Shown here: one piece after another, positions 1 through 10,324 of the stretch
Layout of the letters: each line of letters begins with the position of its first letter
Position numbering within the stretch: position 1 is the first letter of the stretch
Origin: Linum tenue
Lineage: Eukaryota > Streptophyta > Magnoliopsida > Malpighiales > Linaceae
Length of the DNA: 64,000 nt
Reading direction: 5' to 3'
Assembly (NCBI GenBank): GCA_946122785.1
Contig: CAMGYJ010000008.1
Coordinates: forward strand, 20,609,475 to 20,673,474
The notes under the pieces: generated by a model
The model's input: the letters and a program-made list of their open reading frames with translations, nothing else
What the model was told of the DNA's origin: nothing
Databases searched by the model: none
Translations under genes and position numbers: made by a program

Positions 1-4
1 ACAA

Positions 5-230
5 AACTATATAATGGTATAGGTTTTTGTTTTTATGATACAATTTGAAGTTGTATCTTTAATGTTATGATATAATTTTAAATTGTAACTATATTCTTTT
101 GTATATTTTTTAATGGTACTAATTGAACAAATACCTTTATGTACAAATTTCATTATGGTACAAGCTGAACTTATACATTTAATTTTATGATATAAGTTGA
201 AGTTGTACATTAAAGCACCAATGCTAACAC
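5..230. repeat. Diverged MITE copy (same family as 36567-36849)
   Basis: An AT-rich stretch built of degenerate GTACAACTTGAAGTTGTAC-like units. Its left end resembles the inverted-repeat end of the intact element at 36567-36849, and its right end (acattaaagcaccaatgct) matches the other end. The copy is too diverged to define a target duplication. No coding capacity. Confidence 0.6.
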
Positions 231-545
231 TTTTACTAAGAATATTATAGTAACTAGCCATTTTCCTTCCCTTTCCCCCTCTTTTACGTTGATTTTGTAG
301 TATCCATTAACATATTACAGTTTTGGTAACTTAACATGTATTAATATTTAGTACCTAAAATTATATTTATTTTACATTCGAGTCCTAAAAATATTGATGA
401 AAATTTACATTTTTGTACGTGAATTTTCCCCCTTACATTTTGGTACCTAAATTTTTTAAAATTTACAAGCAAGTCCATTATTGGCATGCTTTGTGGTTGT
501 GGCATGCTTTGAGGTTGTGACATGCTTGGAGGAGGTTGTCGTATG
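231..545. other. AT-rich spacer, no gene seen
   Basis: No gene recognised. The stretch 340-480 has the repeated tagtacctaaa / ttttggtacctaaa pattern of decayed plant dispersed repeats. The segment 484-530 repeats a ggcatgctttg(t/a)ggttgtg unit about three times. Confidence 0.4.
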
Positions 546-553
546 GTTCGTGG

Positions 554-1349
554 CAGTGCTGTCAAAGCCGAACCGAGCCGGCCGGCCGGACCGCCAAAGC
601 CGCCACCCGGTCGTAACACCGGCTCGGATCAACTATTTAACCGCCACGGTTTTATACAGCGGCCGGCGAGCGGCCGAAGCGGTTAACCGCTCGAGCCGGT
701 CGCGCGGTTCGGTCGTTTGGTTTACCCTAACAAAAAAAAAAGGCCAATCGTGAAATCGGCCGTCAACACCTCTTGTCCCGACATCGGCGCTTCCCGACGG
801 CATCGCCATCCCCAATCGCCATCGTCAGTCCTTGTTGTAGCAAGCACTCGCCACCGTCGCAAGCAGCTCCCCGCTAAGCAGCCCTGTCTCACCAGAGGCT
901 TGGATTGAATCCGAGCCATTTCGCGGATTGGGACGAGGAAGAGCATTTACGGGTTAAGAAAGGATGAGGAAGAATTGAATGTGGTGATGGATTTTTGAGG
1001 AATTGCATAAGGCTATAGTGGCTGAAAAAATGAAAATAGGTGCGGCGGTGGGAGAGGAGGAAGGAGAGAGGGAGGGGGGATGGGGAAGCGGAAGGAAGGA
1101 GAGTAGGTTAGGGTTTTTTAGTTGCGGGATATATATGTTGCGTAGAATTATTAAATGGTACCTGTAATTATCATTTTTACTCATTAAATCATTGAATTAT
1201 TACTTTATGTGTGTTCTACTATGATATTATATTGTTTATAATGTACCGGTTCTCAAACGGTTTTTAAACGGTCTAATGCTGGCTGGACCACTAATGACCA
1301 AGCCGTTCACGTTACCGGGTCATACTCCGGCTCGGCTTTGACAGCATTG
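554..1349. mobile_element. Non-autonomous hAT element, 796 bp
   Basis: The left end CAGTGCTGTCAAAGCCGA and the reverse complement of the right end, CAATGCTGTCAAAGCCGA, form an 18-bp terminal inverted repeat with one mismatch. The element is flanked by a perfect 8-bp direct repeat GTTCGTGG at 546-553 and 1350-1357. The 8-bp duplication and CAG-type ends are diagnostic of the hAT superfamily. The interior is GC-rich near both ends (ccgg-rich subterminal repeats) and holds no transposase, so it would need a transposase in trans. Small ORFs here have no recognisable domain. Confidence 0.88.
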
Positions 1350-1357
1350 GTTCGTGG

Positions 1358-3078
1358 TTCCCCTTCCTTCCTCCCCATCCCCTATTTTTCATAATACCAA
1401 GCGTGTCCCTCCTTCCCTTTCTCTCTCATTAATTGTGGTCAACTCATTTAAATGAAAAAGTCATCCAAATGAAATGTTCATATTGGCTGGAGCTAGAGTT
1501 AGCACCCTAGTCTTTCCCGATGCCATCTTACAATTTTTGTATTTACCAATCATACCATTGCAGGAAAACTACTCTCTGGATAATAAATTGTGTACTTCCA
1601 ACTTGGGGGGGGGGGGGGGGAACTCTATATATAGTTTTATCTCTCGTGCACTCATTTTTTTGTATTAAATGCACTCGTCTTATAATCTCATTCCGAGAAG
1701 ACGACTCATGTCAAAACAAAGTTAATCATTCTTTGTGATACGATGGGCAAAAAAATACTTGAAATTGTACAAAAAATCATTTAAGATTTACTTTGATTTG
1801 ACAGTTTTAGAGTTTGGGAATTTAGGGTTAGGGTTTATAATTTGGGATTTTGGGTTAGTGTTCAAAATTGAAGGTTTATAGGTTAGGGTAACGAATTGAT
1901 AAGTCGTGTTATGATCATGATATATCATCACATCAGATGAATACTGCAAATTAAAATCCAAAATTCGATGTACTAAGACTACTTTTAGAATTGAGTGCAT
2001 TGAATGCACCCATGAAAGTACTTGGTGGTCTATGTTGGCTTGTAGTGGGCTTTAGTAGTATAGTTCGATTTTGTTGAAGTTCAGTAAAATAGAGTTTTGA
2101 CATGTAAGTCCCGAGGTATTATCTAACTAGCAAGGTTGTTGCAGGATGAGATAGCATGACTATTCCTAAAGGGTTGGAAAATGACACCCTCTATTAATTA
2201 TAGGTTTTAAGGTATTAAATTTGTTGCATTTATAATTTGTGGGAACTAAAAATAGATATTAATTACATTCCTTTTCCTCCAGTGCAATGGTAGTTGTATC
2301 GGTGCAACGGTAATTATATCAGTGCAATAATATCAGTGTACATGTAATGTTATCAGTGCATCAGTGCAATTGTAGTTATATTGATGCAATGATACTTTTT
2401 TTAGGTGGTCAGAGGGAGTTTGTTGGAGAAAATCTAGTAGGAAGGAGTCTGTCGGCGGGAGTATGACTGGAAAGAGTCTACTAGGATAAAGCAACAAAGT
2501 TATTTGGAAAGGAAAGAGTGGGAAATACGGAGAGCGAAACATAATTAATATAGGTTTAATTTTGAGAAACATGAATGTAATTAATATTAGTTTTAATTTT
2601 CAAAGATTATGCATATAAATTTAAGACTAAAAATAACTATAATTAATATGGGGTCATTTTGTCAACCTTAAAAGTTAGTCAAGCTAACTCATTTGAAAGT
2701 AATATTTTTTTGATGAATGGAACCGAAAGATACATAAATAAAAATATTAAGCAATATATTATATGTATTTGTCTTTTCTATCTTCGGGATTTTTTTGTCG
2801 TTAATCTTAATTTATCCAAAGTGTTCTTTTCTGCTCCACATATGGTACCTACTTGTGTATTTATTATTATGAAATCCCAAGAAATATTAACTATTACAAT
2901 TTTTGGAAGATTAGGATAAATAAAGATTAACGACAATTAGCCTGGACGGAAGCATCTATCATATGTCATGCGGCCGGCATCATAATCTTAATCTTAAAAT
3001 ATATTAAAGCACTTTCAGATTCTGACCTCTGCCACATCAGCCCTCCTGAGAATTTACGCTGCCACGTCAACACATTAC
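1358..3078. other. Non-coding, repeat-derived spacer
   Basis: No gene recognised. At 1515-1600 lies a copy of a dispersed sequence (gatgccatcttacaattttt onward) that recurs near 6238, 9107 and 27112. It ends in a run of 16 G at 1605-1620, where the related copy at 27185 reads acttgtggtttt. At 2280-2395 a degenerate minisatellite repeats tatcagtgcaa-like units. At 2950-2990 there is a degenerate copy of the gcggccggcagcataat motif found near 6510 and 6625. Confidence 0.45.
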
Positions 3079-3467
3079 TTTTTTTTTTGTCATAGAAACC
3101 CTTGCGGATTAACTAGATAAGCACGAGATAGCCACAAAATAACGGCTTCTTCGTGAGAAGATAGTCAAAGGAGGAATGAACAGTTAAAACGAACACTACT
3201 AGTGCCAGAGTAGCATAAGGCATTACGTGCCACAACATGGGCAGCCCTATTCGCCTCTCTAGGAGTAAAAACAACAGAAACCAGCGACATTTCCTGTAAC
3301 ATTAAGATGACTTCTCGTAAGACAGCTCCCGCAAGAACATCGTTGGCATCAGAAACCGTCAAATGGTGAACAACAGCAAGAGCATCACTTGTGATCACGA
3401 CCGGTCGATCCTGCCACTGCCATTGACGAAGTAATAAAAGCGCTTCTCGAATTGCCAACACCTCCAT
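3079..3467 (-). pseudogene. LINE 3' end with RNase H-like domain (relic)
   Basis: An open frame of about 100 codons on the minus strand resembles the C-terminal RNase H-like (RVT_3) domain found at the end of plant L1-type LINE ORF2 proteins. It begins near MEVLAIREALLLL, has ITSDALAVVHHL around the second acidic position, and ends with the REANRAAHVVARNAL motif. On the minus strand the frame is followed by about 80 bp of 3' sequence and then a poly(A) of 10 (T run at 3079-3088 on the plus strand), as expected for a LINE 3' end. The reverse transcriptase is absent, so this is a 5'-truncated copy. Confidence 0.7.
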
Positions 3468-3499
3468 AATCTTGGGATGAAAAAGACCAGGGAAGAAAC

Positions 3500-4549
3500 C
3501 ACCCCACTACTTAGATGAAGGGTAATTGATTTCCGTTGGTAATTTGAGGAAGTATCCCTCCACTTTGAATCATCATTTGTATTTCATAAAAAAAATATCA
3601 TCATTTGTAGATGGAACTACATTGAACAACCTATATGAACTATGAAAGCGGGGGTGCCATCGTTTATAGGCTTTTTTAAACTCAAACACATACGTACTTT
3701 TAGTGATTTTTTGTGCATATATGATATCCTTCAAAATATGATAGGATATCCAAAATTATATAAACTCAACCAATCAAAATACTCCTAAGTCCAACTTAAT
3801 TCTCTCTTTTGTTCTGTTCTGTTACATCTTTGTTCGCATGCAAGTAGCATATTTGAGATTTAAAGGCGGCTTCCTTACAGTTCCAGTATTAATTTGGTTG
3901 ATATTTCTTTCTTATCAACTTGTTCTATTACTTTTCCAACCTCACATGCATTAATCACCCAATGCATCATGCACTCCGCTCTAACTTACTTCTCTAATTC
4001 TGTTTGTCTTTTCCTTGCAGAAATTGAAGATGGTGATTTTGTTTAGTGAATAGTTCGTAATTTTTAATTACCGAAGATGAAGGGAAGCACAATTTAATAT
4101 TTTTGCTCCTCAATCAAGTTGATGACAGGAGATCTTCAATTTATGTCACAAAAATTTACTAAAATCATGGATGAACGAAGTTCAATAGTATAATATGAGG
4201 CTCTTAATGCTGAGTTGTTTAAGACAATTTTTTAATTTGAAAAATGATACAATGCTATAGAAATAATTACGACGTGACACAATTTTGACAACAAAAAACA
4301 TGATAAATCACTTATAAATTAGAAAACATTGAATATTTTGCATCTCTATATTCAACTAGACAAATTAGTGAGAATTTATTCACTTTGTCCTGAATAAAAG
4401 TATATTAAAAAACAAATAAATAATTTAAATGTATGCCATATTTTATAATTTAAAAAGTAAAAGATCATAAAAATATAAAAGTAAAGAACTATCTGCCCAC
4501 ATTAAGGGTAGGGTAACAAGCTAGTTTGTATAGACCAACTATAGCATTA
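3500..4549. other. AT-rich spacer, no gene seen
   Basis: No coding region or structured repeat was recognised. Scattered stops in all frames and high AT content suggest intergenic sequence. Confidence 0.4.
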
Positions 4550-4870
4550 GCCGCCTGACGAATTATAATGAAATTATTATAAGAGGATAGTGCCAATTCG
4601 CCTGATGGTGACCAATAACGATGAACTAATGAAGTATGTCGTTCGTTATCTTAACTGTAAACTGGTGAATTATCCCATCAAAATACGTACATGCATTTGA
4701 CGAATTATAATGAAATTATTAGAGAATAGTGACAAACTCACCTAACGGTGACAAATAATGATGAATTAATGAAGTATGATCTAAGGTAACAAAATATAAT
4801 AAAAATTAAAGTAAATTATCTAAACTTTAAAGTAGTGAATTATCATGTAAAAAACCCCACTTGGTGGGTG
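4550..4870 (+). repeat. Partial third copy of a segmental repeat
   Basis: This block (gacgaattataatgaaatta, cctgacggtgacc, aaaccccacttggtggg) is a diverged copy of 7330-7600 and 26400-26645. It carries an internal duplication: the gacgaattataatgaaattatt unit at about 4557 recurs at about 4698. It shows that parts of the duplicated region downstream of the terpene synthase occur at least three times in the window. Confidence 0.65.
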
Positions 4871-5019
4871 GTTTAGGAGGCAGATTCCAGGGAGAGTCAT
4901 TAGTCATTTGACTAAGTCCCTTCTAACAATTATTTCTGTACATACCAATTTAATAGTTAAAAAGTGGTAAGAGATTTTCAATTAGTGATAAGCGTAGTTT
5001 GGATATTATGAAAAATTAG

Positions 5020-5720
5020 GACGTATATAAACCGGACTTACAAACATTACAAACATACAAATAATACAACTTAGAGCGACAAAATATACAAACAGATTTA
5101 CAAACAATACAAAACATACGAACTAGACCGACAAAAATATAAACCATAAAAAATGAAAAAATTAACCGGGTTGACTTTGGAGGCTCCATCCCTATATAGA
5201 GCCAGAGGGGTTCCGTCCCAAAGTCAACCATTTTTTTTAACATACAAACATGGTGGACAAAAATGACAAACTAGACAAACAAACCATACAAAATGGAAAA
5301 CACCCGTTTTAATTTTGGAGGCTCCATCTCTATATAGAGGAGTTCCATACAAAAATCAACAAACTTATTTTTTAGATAGAAAAAACATTAACATGGTTGA
5401 CGAAAATGACAAACATGGTAGACAAAAATAACAAACCTTATAAACATTACAAAAGAAATCGACAAATATTACAAAATAACAAAGTTTACAAACATTACAG
5501 AATAAACAAAAAAATATTACAAAGCATACTAACAGAACAGTACAAAATAACACTCTTTACAATACAAATTGGTAAAAATGTATTACAAATCAATGAAAAC
5601 AAAATATGCTATTATAACATAAAGTATACAAATTAGACTAACAAATATTATAAATAAAAATATATACAAATTAGTCATATAAATATTACAAACGCAATAG
5701 ACAAAAATAACAAAATAGAA
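5020..5720. repeat. A-rich degenerate tandem repeat (acaaacattacaaa)
   Basis: Long stretches of degenerate acaaa(t/c)attacaaa-type units run through this interval. A short unit starting gactttggaggctccatc occurs twice (about 5172 and 5308). The first copy is bounded by a perfect 12-bp inverted repeat, GGTTGACTTTGG (5169-5180) and CCAAAGTCAACC (5218-5229), enclosing tatata. The apparent ORFs here are low complexity. Confidence 0.55.
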
Positions 5721-5855
5721 TGATAAACGATACAAATCGAATTGATACAAAATTACAAACTAGAATTTTAAGCATTACAAAATCAGTCGACAAATATCAC
5801 GAACTCAGCACTGCCACTGAAAAATCCTCCTCCGCTGTTTCTGATCGCTGGAAAG

Positions 5856-5856
<1 letters not shown>

Positions 5857-5913
<57 letters not shown>
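5857..5913. repeat. (CT)n microsatellite, 57 bp
   Basis: An uninterrupted CT dinucleotide array of about 28 units, followed by three gatctc units. It is likely polymorphic. The ORFs crossing it (Ser-Leu or Arg-Glu runs) are artefacts of the repeat. Confidence 0.97.
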
Positions 5914-5916
<3 letters not shown>

Positions 5917-6470
5917 CTCGATCTCGATCTCTCGAACGCCGGAAAAATTTCAGGATGTTGGATCCTTGGCAGGCGGAAGAGAAGGGAGACGCCGGGAAAA
6001 TTCCCGGCCGGTGAAGAAGACCCGACATAAATATAGAGTTTTTTTAATTAATTAATAAAGTCATGCAATTACTACATTTTCCTTCATTAAATTAAATTAA
6101 TATGATCTATTGGATTTTAATGAAATGACAAAACTGATATTCAGACTAAGAATCTCCCTTAATTACCGGATGTTAACCCGTGGTTTACTAATCATAACAA
6201 GTTTTCTACTACTTAATTAGCTAGGGCTTTTTCCCTGACGCCATCCTACAAATTTTTTGTATTTTACAAATCATACCATTGACGGTCAAAACCTCTCTCG
6301 ATCAAACCAAACCAAACCAAACCACAACAATGCATTTGTTTTCAGGAAGACTATAGTAATAATAATAATAAATAAATTAATGAATACACAACTAGAAACG
6401 ACTTGTGGAGCAGATAACAACACTTTGGATAAATTAAGATTTAACGACCAAAGAAAAAAAAAACTAACCC

Positions 6471-6660
6471 ATAGAAGGTAGAAACCAGAAGGGAAGCATC
6501 ACGCATGCGGCCGGCAGCATAATTTGTAAAACAACATCATTAGCTGCCTGACGGTCAATTAAGATTCAAGGACCACAGAAGAAAGAAAAAAAAAACCCAG
6601 AGAAGGTAGAAGGGAAGCATCAATGCGGCCGGCAGCATAATTTGTAAAACAACATCATTA
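6471..6660 (+). repeat. Local tandem duplication of ~115 bp
   Basis: The sequence gagaaggtagaa...gaagggaagcatca...gcggccggcagcataatttg...aacatcatta occurs twice in a row with small indels. Copy 2 of the segmental duplication (25780-25860) has this unit only once, so the local doubling happened after the larger duplication or was lost in the other copy. Confidence 0.75.
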
Positions 6661-6771
6661 ACTGCCTGCCGTATTATTATTTAACTTATTATATTAACTT
6701 ACGTTGATCATTAAGATACAATATATTGAGAGGAAAAAAGTCTTGACTTTTGTTGATGTGACAAAAACCTA

Positions 6772-7213
6772 ACAGCTTGTTTGGATATAATTCTGTTGGA
6801 AAATGAATTCCATTTCTTGTGAGAATCTGAATTCAAGTGAGAATTCATTTTAAAATTTTATGTTTGGAACAAATCCAAAAGTTTGGGAAATGATTTCATC
6901 TTTTTATGTTTGGAAAAAATGGAAATGATTTCTTACAAGTGCTTTTACAATAATATCCTTGGTATTAGTGATTTCAAATCCAAAAGTAGTAAGAGCTTTC
7001 TTGTAAAGGTGAGTCAAAATTAATGTGGGGTCCACTAATTCCACCACTCCCTCCACCAATTCCGACCACTTTTGGTAGGAATTAGAATTTCCAACTTTTT
7101 GCCTTTTGGAATTCCATTTCATTTTTACTTTTTACTCCCAAACATGAGAATCATGGAAAGTTTGGGAATTAGAATTCCATTTCCTCAAAATTTAGCCTTT
7201 CCAAACAGGCTGT
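6772..7213. mobile_element. 442-bp MITE with empty site in the paralogous copy
   Basis: The ends are ACAGCTTGTTTGGA and (reverse complement of the right end) ACAGCCTGTTTGGA, 13 of 14 matching. The flanks aaaaaccta (6763-6771) and aagtaccta (7214-7222) match at 7 of 9 positions, consistent with an old 9-bp target duplication. The paralogous segment at about 25940-25965 lacks the element and reads straight through (gatgtgacagaaacgtgaca). The interior is rich in ggaattccattt repeats and is non-coding. Superfamily assignment is uncertain: Mutator-like by duplication length, hAT-like by the CAG ends. Confidence 0.7.
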
Positions 7214-7749
7214 AAGTACCTAACATCCACGGAAAGCTACGTCATTTGTGCTCCATAAGGTCTCTCCGGCCAACAATGATACCTATGGGTTGGGGTTTCA
7301 TCATCACCCGACGATTCACCCTTCATCGGCTGAAAATCCAATTAGCCTGACGGTGACCAATACGATGAATTAATTATCACATCAAATTACGTGCATGCAT
7401 TTGACGAATTATAATGAAATTAGAGGACAGTGCCAATTAGCTAGCCTGACGGTGACTAATAATGATGAATTAATGAAGTATGACATAAGGTAACAAAATA
7501 GAATAAAAAATTAAAGTACGTCGTTCATTGTTTTAACTGTAAACTAGTGAATTATCACATAAAAAAAAACCCCACTTGGTGGATGTTTTACCAGTCATAA
7601 AATATAAAACTAAGTAATATTTGTGGGAACCGAAATAAAAAGTCAAATGCATCAACGTATTATATATTTTTTTTCTTTACCGTTGGAATATAGATTTTAT
7701 AAACTTTTGATTCCTTTGAAATATCAAGAAAATTACATTTTACACTCTT

Positions 7750-8200
7750 TCCATCAAACTTTTCCTCTCATGATCATGCACATGAGCATAAGTCGTACAA
7801 CCAAAGATTTTGACGTGCTCGATCTACTGAAGGTGGATTTTCTTTCCAAAGTTCTTGATGTGTTTTAGCTAATCATTTGTTGAGGTTGGATTTCTATTTA
7901 GAATACGAGTAGTCTATTCTACCGCTTCAAGCCAAAAGAAGCATACACTTTGGTATCTTTTGGAGATTACCTAACAATATTCATAATTGCTCTATTCTTT
8001 CTTTCGACAATGACATTTTGTTGAGGGGTGTGAGCATCTGAAACTAAGCTTCCTTATAATGTAACTTCTTCGTAAACATTTCTGAATTCATTCCACATAA
8101 ATTCTCCGCCCCTAATAGTTTTAAGATTCATGATAGAATTTTCCAAATTCTTTCTCTAATTGAGCTTTAATATTAAGAAGAAAAAAAAAAAAAAAACAGG
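7750..8200 (-). pseudogene. Ty1/copia integrase relic
   Basis: Reading the minus strand across frameshifts gives motifs of the copia integrase core: a KLLGAE/GGEF-like stretch, then HTPQQNVIVERKNRAIMNI, the conserved region around the catalytic glutamate. Downstream is a decayed EAV-W-RILNRNPTS-like stretch. Several stops and shifts break the frame. Part of the same relic is present in duplication copy 2 near 27750-27900, so it pre-dates the duplication. No LTRs remain. Confidence 0.6.
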
Positions 8201-8700
8201 CAAGAGCGTCAGGCTTGACTAACAAGAAGTATGCCCACTCAGTAGTATACATGTTGGTTGCACCACTCAGAACACTCATTCTTATAGCATCTAAATCTGT
8301 GTCTCTTGAAACACTATGTATACCTTGGTTACAGTTTGCAAATGAATTTTGGTACCACAGTGAAATCATAAGTTGTGAGCAAACTGACACTTTATTCCAT
8401 AGATCAAAGCAAAGCATAACTAAAACAAGTTTCTGTGCGAGCGAACTCGACAATAAGCTCACACCAATGATCCCACATTTTTGTAAATCAAACTACCACT
8501 CCTAACTGGGCTCGGCAAATCCAGCAGTAGCTAACTAACACAGACAAGACTCAAACAACACAGTAATAAACCAACACGACACAGTTTTGGACAACGACTT
8601 TCGAACTTTCTTCTTCTTGCGTCAATCTTCTTCAGCTCCGCCACCCCTGGTTCGAAGCTCACTTCCAACGCTCTTTGAGTTTGATTACGATGCACTTAGT

Positions 8701-9099
8701 CATGTGACTAAAGACCCCATTAATCACCTGAAATAGGAAGGAAGAAAAAGATTTTTTTTCTTCTTCCCTATATCTTATATCTTCTTTGTTAGCTTAGCTT
8801 ATTTATATTGATAGAGATCAAACTCGTGTGATAATTTATGAATTAACGCAATAAAAAAAAAACAATTGGTACTTGAAAACCATAAGTTGAGATAGCTATT
8901 GATATTGCTACAAGGAGTATATTATTGAAGGATTTAAGTTATTACTCAAGAAAGAAAAACATATTACAATGAAATTCTTATCTTAGAGGATGAGATCAAT
9001 TCAGAAATTATTCTAACCGGCAGAATTTCATTCGTCGAATTTTGAAATGTCCGATAAATTAGTTGTGGCTATTTTGTACTACGTAATTAGTTGTGGCTT
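8701..9099. other. Spacer between the two segmental copies
   Basis: No gene found. This is where a synthase gene corresponding to copy 1 would be expected if the whole gene had been duplicated, but I could not find terpene synthase motifs on either strand. Confidence 0.4.
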
Positions 9100-9235
9100 T
9101 TTCCCTGATGCCATCTTACAATTTTTTTGTATTTTACAAATCATACCATTGACGGTCAAACCCTCTCTTGATCAAACCAAACCAAACCAAACCACAACAA
9201 ACGTTTGTTTTCAGGAAGACTATAGTAATAATAAT
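9100..9235 (+). repeat. Segmental duplication copy 2, left part
   Basis: This segment matches 6236-6370 of copy 1 (gccatc(c/t)tacaa, tcataccattgacggtcaaa, the aaccaaaccaaaccaca run, ttcaggaagactatagtaat). It ends exactly at the 5-bp target duplication ATAAT (9231-9235) of the Tat element, and homology resumes at 25666. Confidence 0.8.
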
Positions 9236-9746
9236 TGTTTGTGCCACGTAACCTCCCTGTCAACGCGCTCCTCCTCCTGCACACAAAGACGCCCAGCGAA
9301 CCCCCAACTGAGGGCTCGTTAGCACTCCGACGCCCAAGTCAGAACCACTTTCTAGAGAGAGAAGTTGTATATTAGTTTAGAGAGAAGTTGGAACCTGAGT
9401 AAATGAGCTCCACCCACTTCACTATTTATACCCGAGGGTGGGTCGACCAATCCCCTCCGAATCCGCCCTACGTCATCACCTCATTAAATGCACTGTACTT
9501 TGCTTCTCCAGGGCGCCCCGACATCCTGACACCAACCTACCGCGTCGAGGCGCCCGACCCCACACCTTGTCCCCTCCGTACGTTTCTGGCCGTTATCCTC
9601 CTTTGTCGCTATGCGCCCCTCTCCAGGCTTGGCCCCACCGCTCGGGCCTCAGTCCTTGGTCTCCCCTTTTTGGGCCTGGCCTCATCTTCGGCCCAAGATG
9701 GCCCCCTGGCTCTCTACTTGGGCCCTTCCTTCTCTGCTCCCCAACA
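9236..9746 (-). repeat. Tat element 3' LTR
   Basis: 511 bp, TG...CA ends, near-identical to 25155-25665 at a constant offset of 15919. In element orientation it is preceded by a G-rich polypurine stretch (9747-9760, read on the minus strand as ctggggggcaat). Confidence 0.92.
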
Positions 9747-10125
9747 ATTGCCCCCCAGTTAGGCGCCTACCGCCTGGTGGGGGCCTAACTACCAATGCGC
9801 CTCTGGTAGTGCCTCTGTCATGGTGCGCTCTTCTTGGTTTCTCGCTCCCTTCGAAGAGAGCGCTCCGCCATCGCTCTTCCTCTGGGATACGCCTTCAGCT
9901 TTCTCCCTTCCCATTTACCGGGGCGCCTTCCTCTTCCTCGCCCTATTAATAAAAAATTATTTATTGTAGGCCGACTGTTGCACTTCCGCCTTAATTACGA
10001 GCGGACTGTTGGGTTCCCGCTTTAATCACTGGACCGTTCCCCTCCCCCTAGGCTGAAGCGATTTCAAATTTCAAATTTTGAATTCGGTTCAGCTTAGGCG
10101 ACCTTCCGTCTCCCCGATCCCTGCC

Positions 10126-10131
10126 TATAAA
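10126..10131 (+). promoter_or_regulatory. Candidate TATA box of the antisense gene
   Basis: TATAAA within gcctataaattgcc lies about 195 bp upstream of the ATG at 10325. It is followed by a CT-rich leader (10140-10200) typical of plant 5' untranslated regions. It lies inside the retrotransposon, just internal to the 3' LTR, and points opposite to the element's own transcription. Confidence 0.5.
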
Positions 10132-10324
10132 TTGCCCCCCTCAACTCTTTCTTCCTCACTTCCCCCAAACCGCTCTCTCTCTACTTCCTCTCTCTAGATT
10201 TCGCTCTGCTCTGCCCCCCAGTGCCTTGCACCCCTCTCGGCCAACCCTCTCGGCCAACCCTCTCGTCCATCTGACCCAGGCGCCCTATTACACCCCCGAC
10301 TCTCTCCTTTTTGCTTACATCGAA

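Larger units (their letters stand above)
6236..8700 (+). repeat. Segmental duplication, copy 1
   Basis: This ~2.5 kb block is colinear with a second copy made of 9100-9235 joined to 25666-28436; the second copy is split by the Tat retrotransposon. Shared landmarks include the gaatacacaactagaaacga segment (about 6380 and 25685), the cctgacggtga block (7330 and 26400) and the aattctccgcccc... block (8090 and 27790). Copy 2 runs directly into the 3' end of the terpene synthase, and homology between the copies stops at the synthase stop codon. Copy 1 therefore looks like the downstream flank of a synthase gene without the gene. Confidence 0.8.

Noticed and set aside
1605..1620. Run of 16 G as a G-quadruplex regulatory element
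   Set aside because: Related copies of this repeat lack it, no gene is adjacent, and homopolymer length is prone to slippage or sequencing error.
5720..6055. ORFs over the CT microsatellite (Ser/Leu or Arg/Glu runs)
   Set aside because: They are produced by the dinucleotide repeat itself.
8215..8505. ORFs near 8.1-8.5 kb as terpene synthase remains in duplication copy 1
   Set aside because: No DDxxD, RWW or NSE-type motif on either strand; the nearby recognisable piece is a copia integrase relic.
9403..9949. ORFs across the Tat LTR (e.g. 9403-9762), repeated at 25322-25785
   Set aside because: They fall in the LTR repeat and are duplicated with it; no coding signal.
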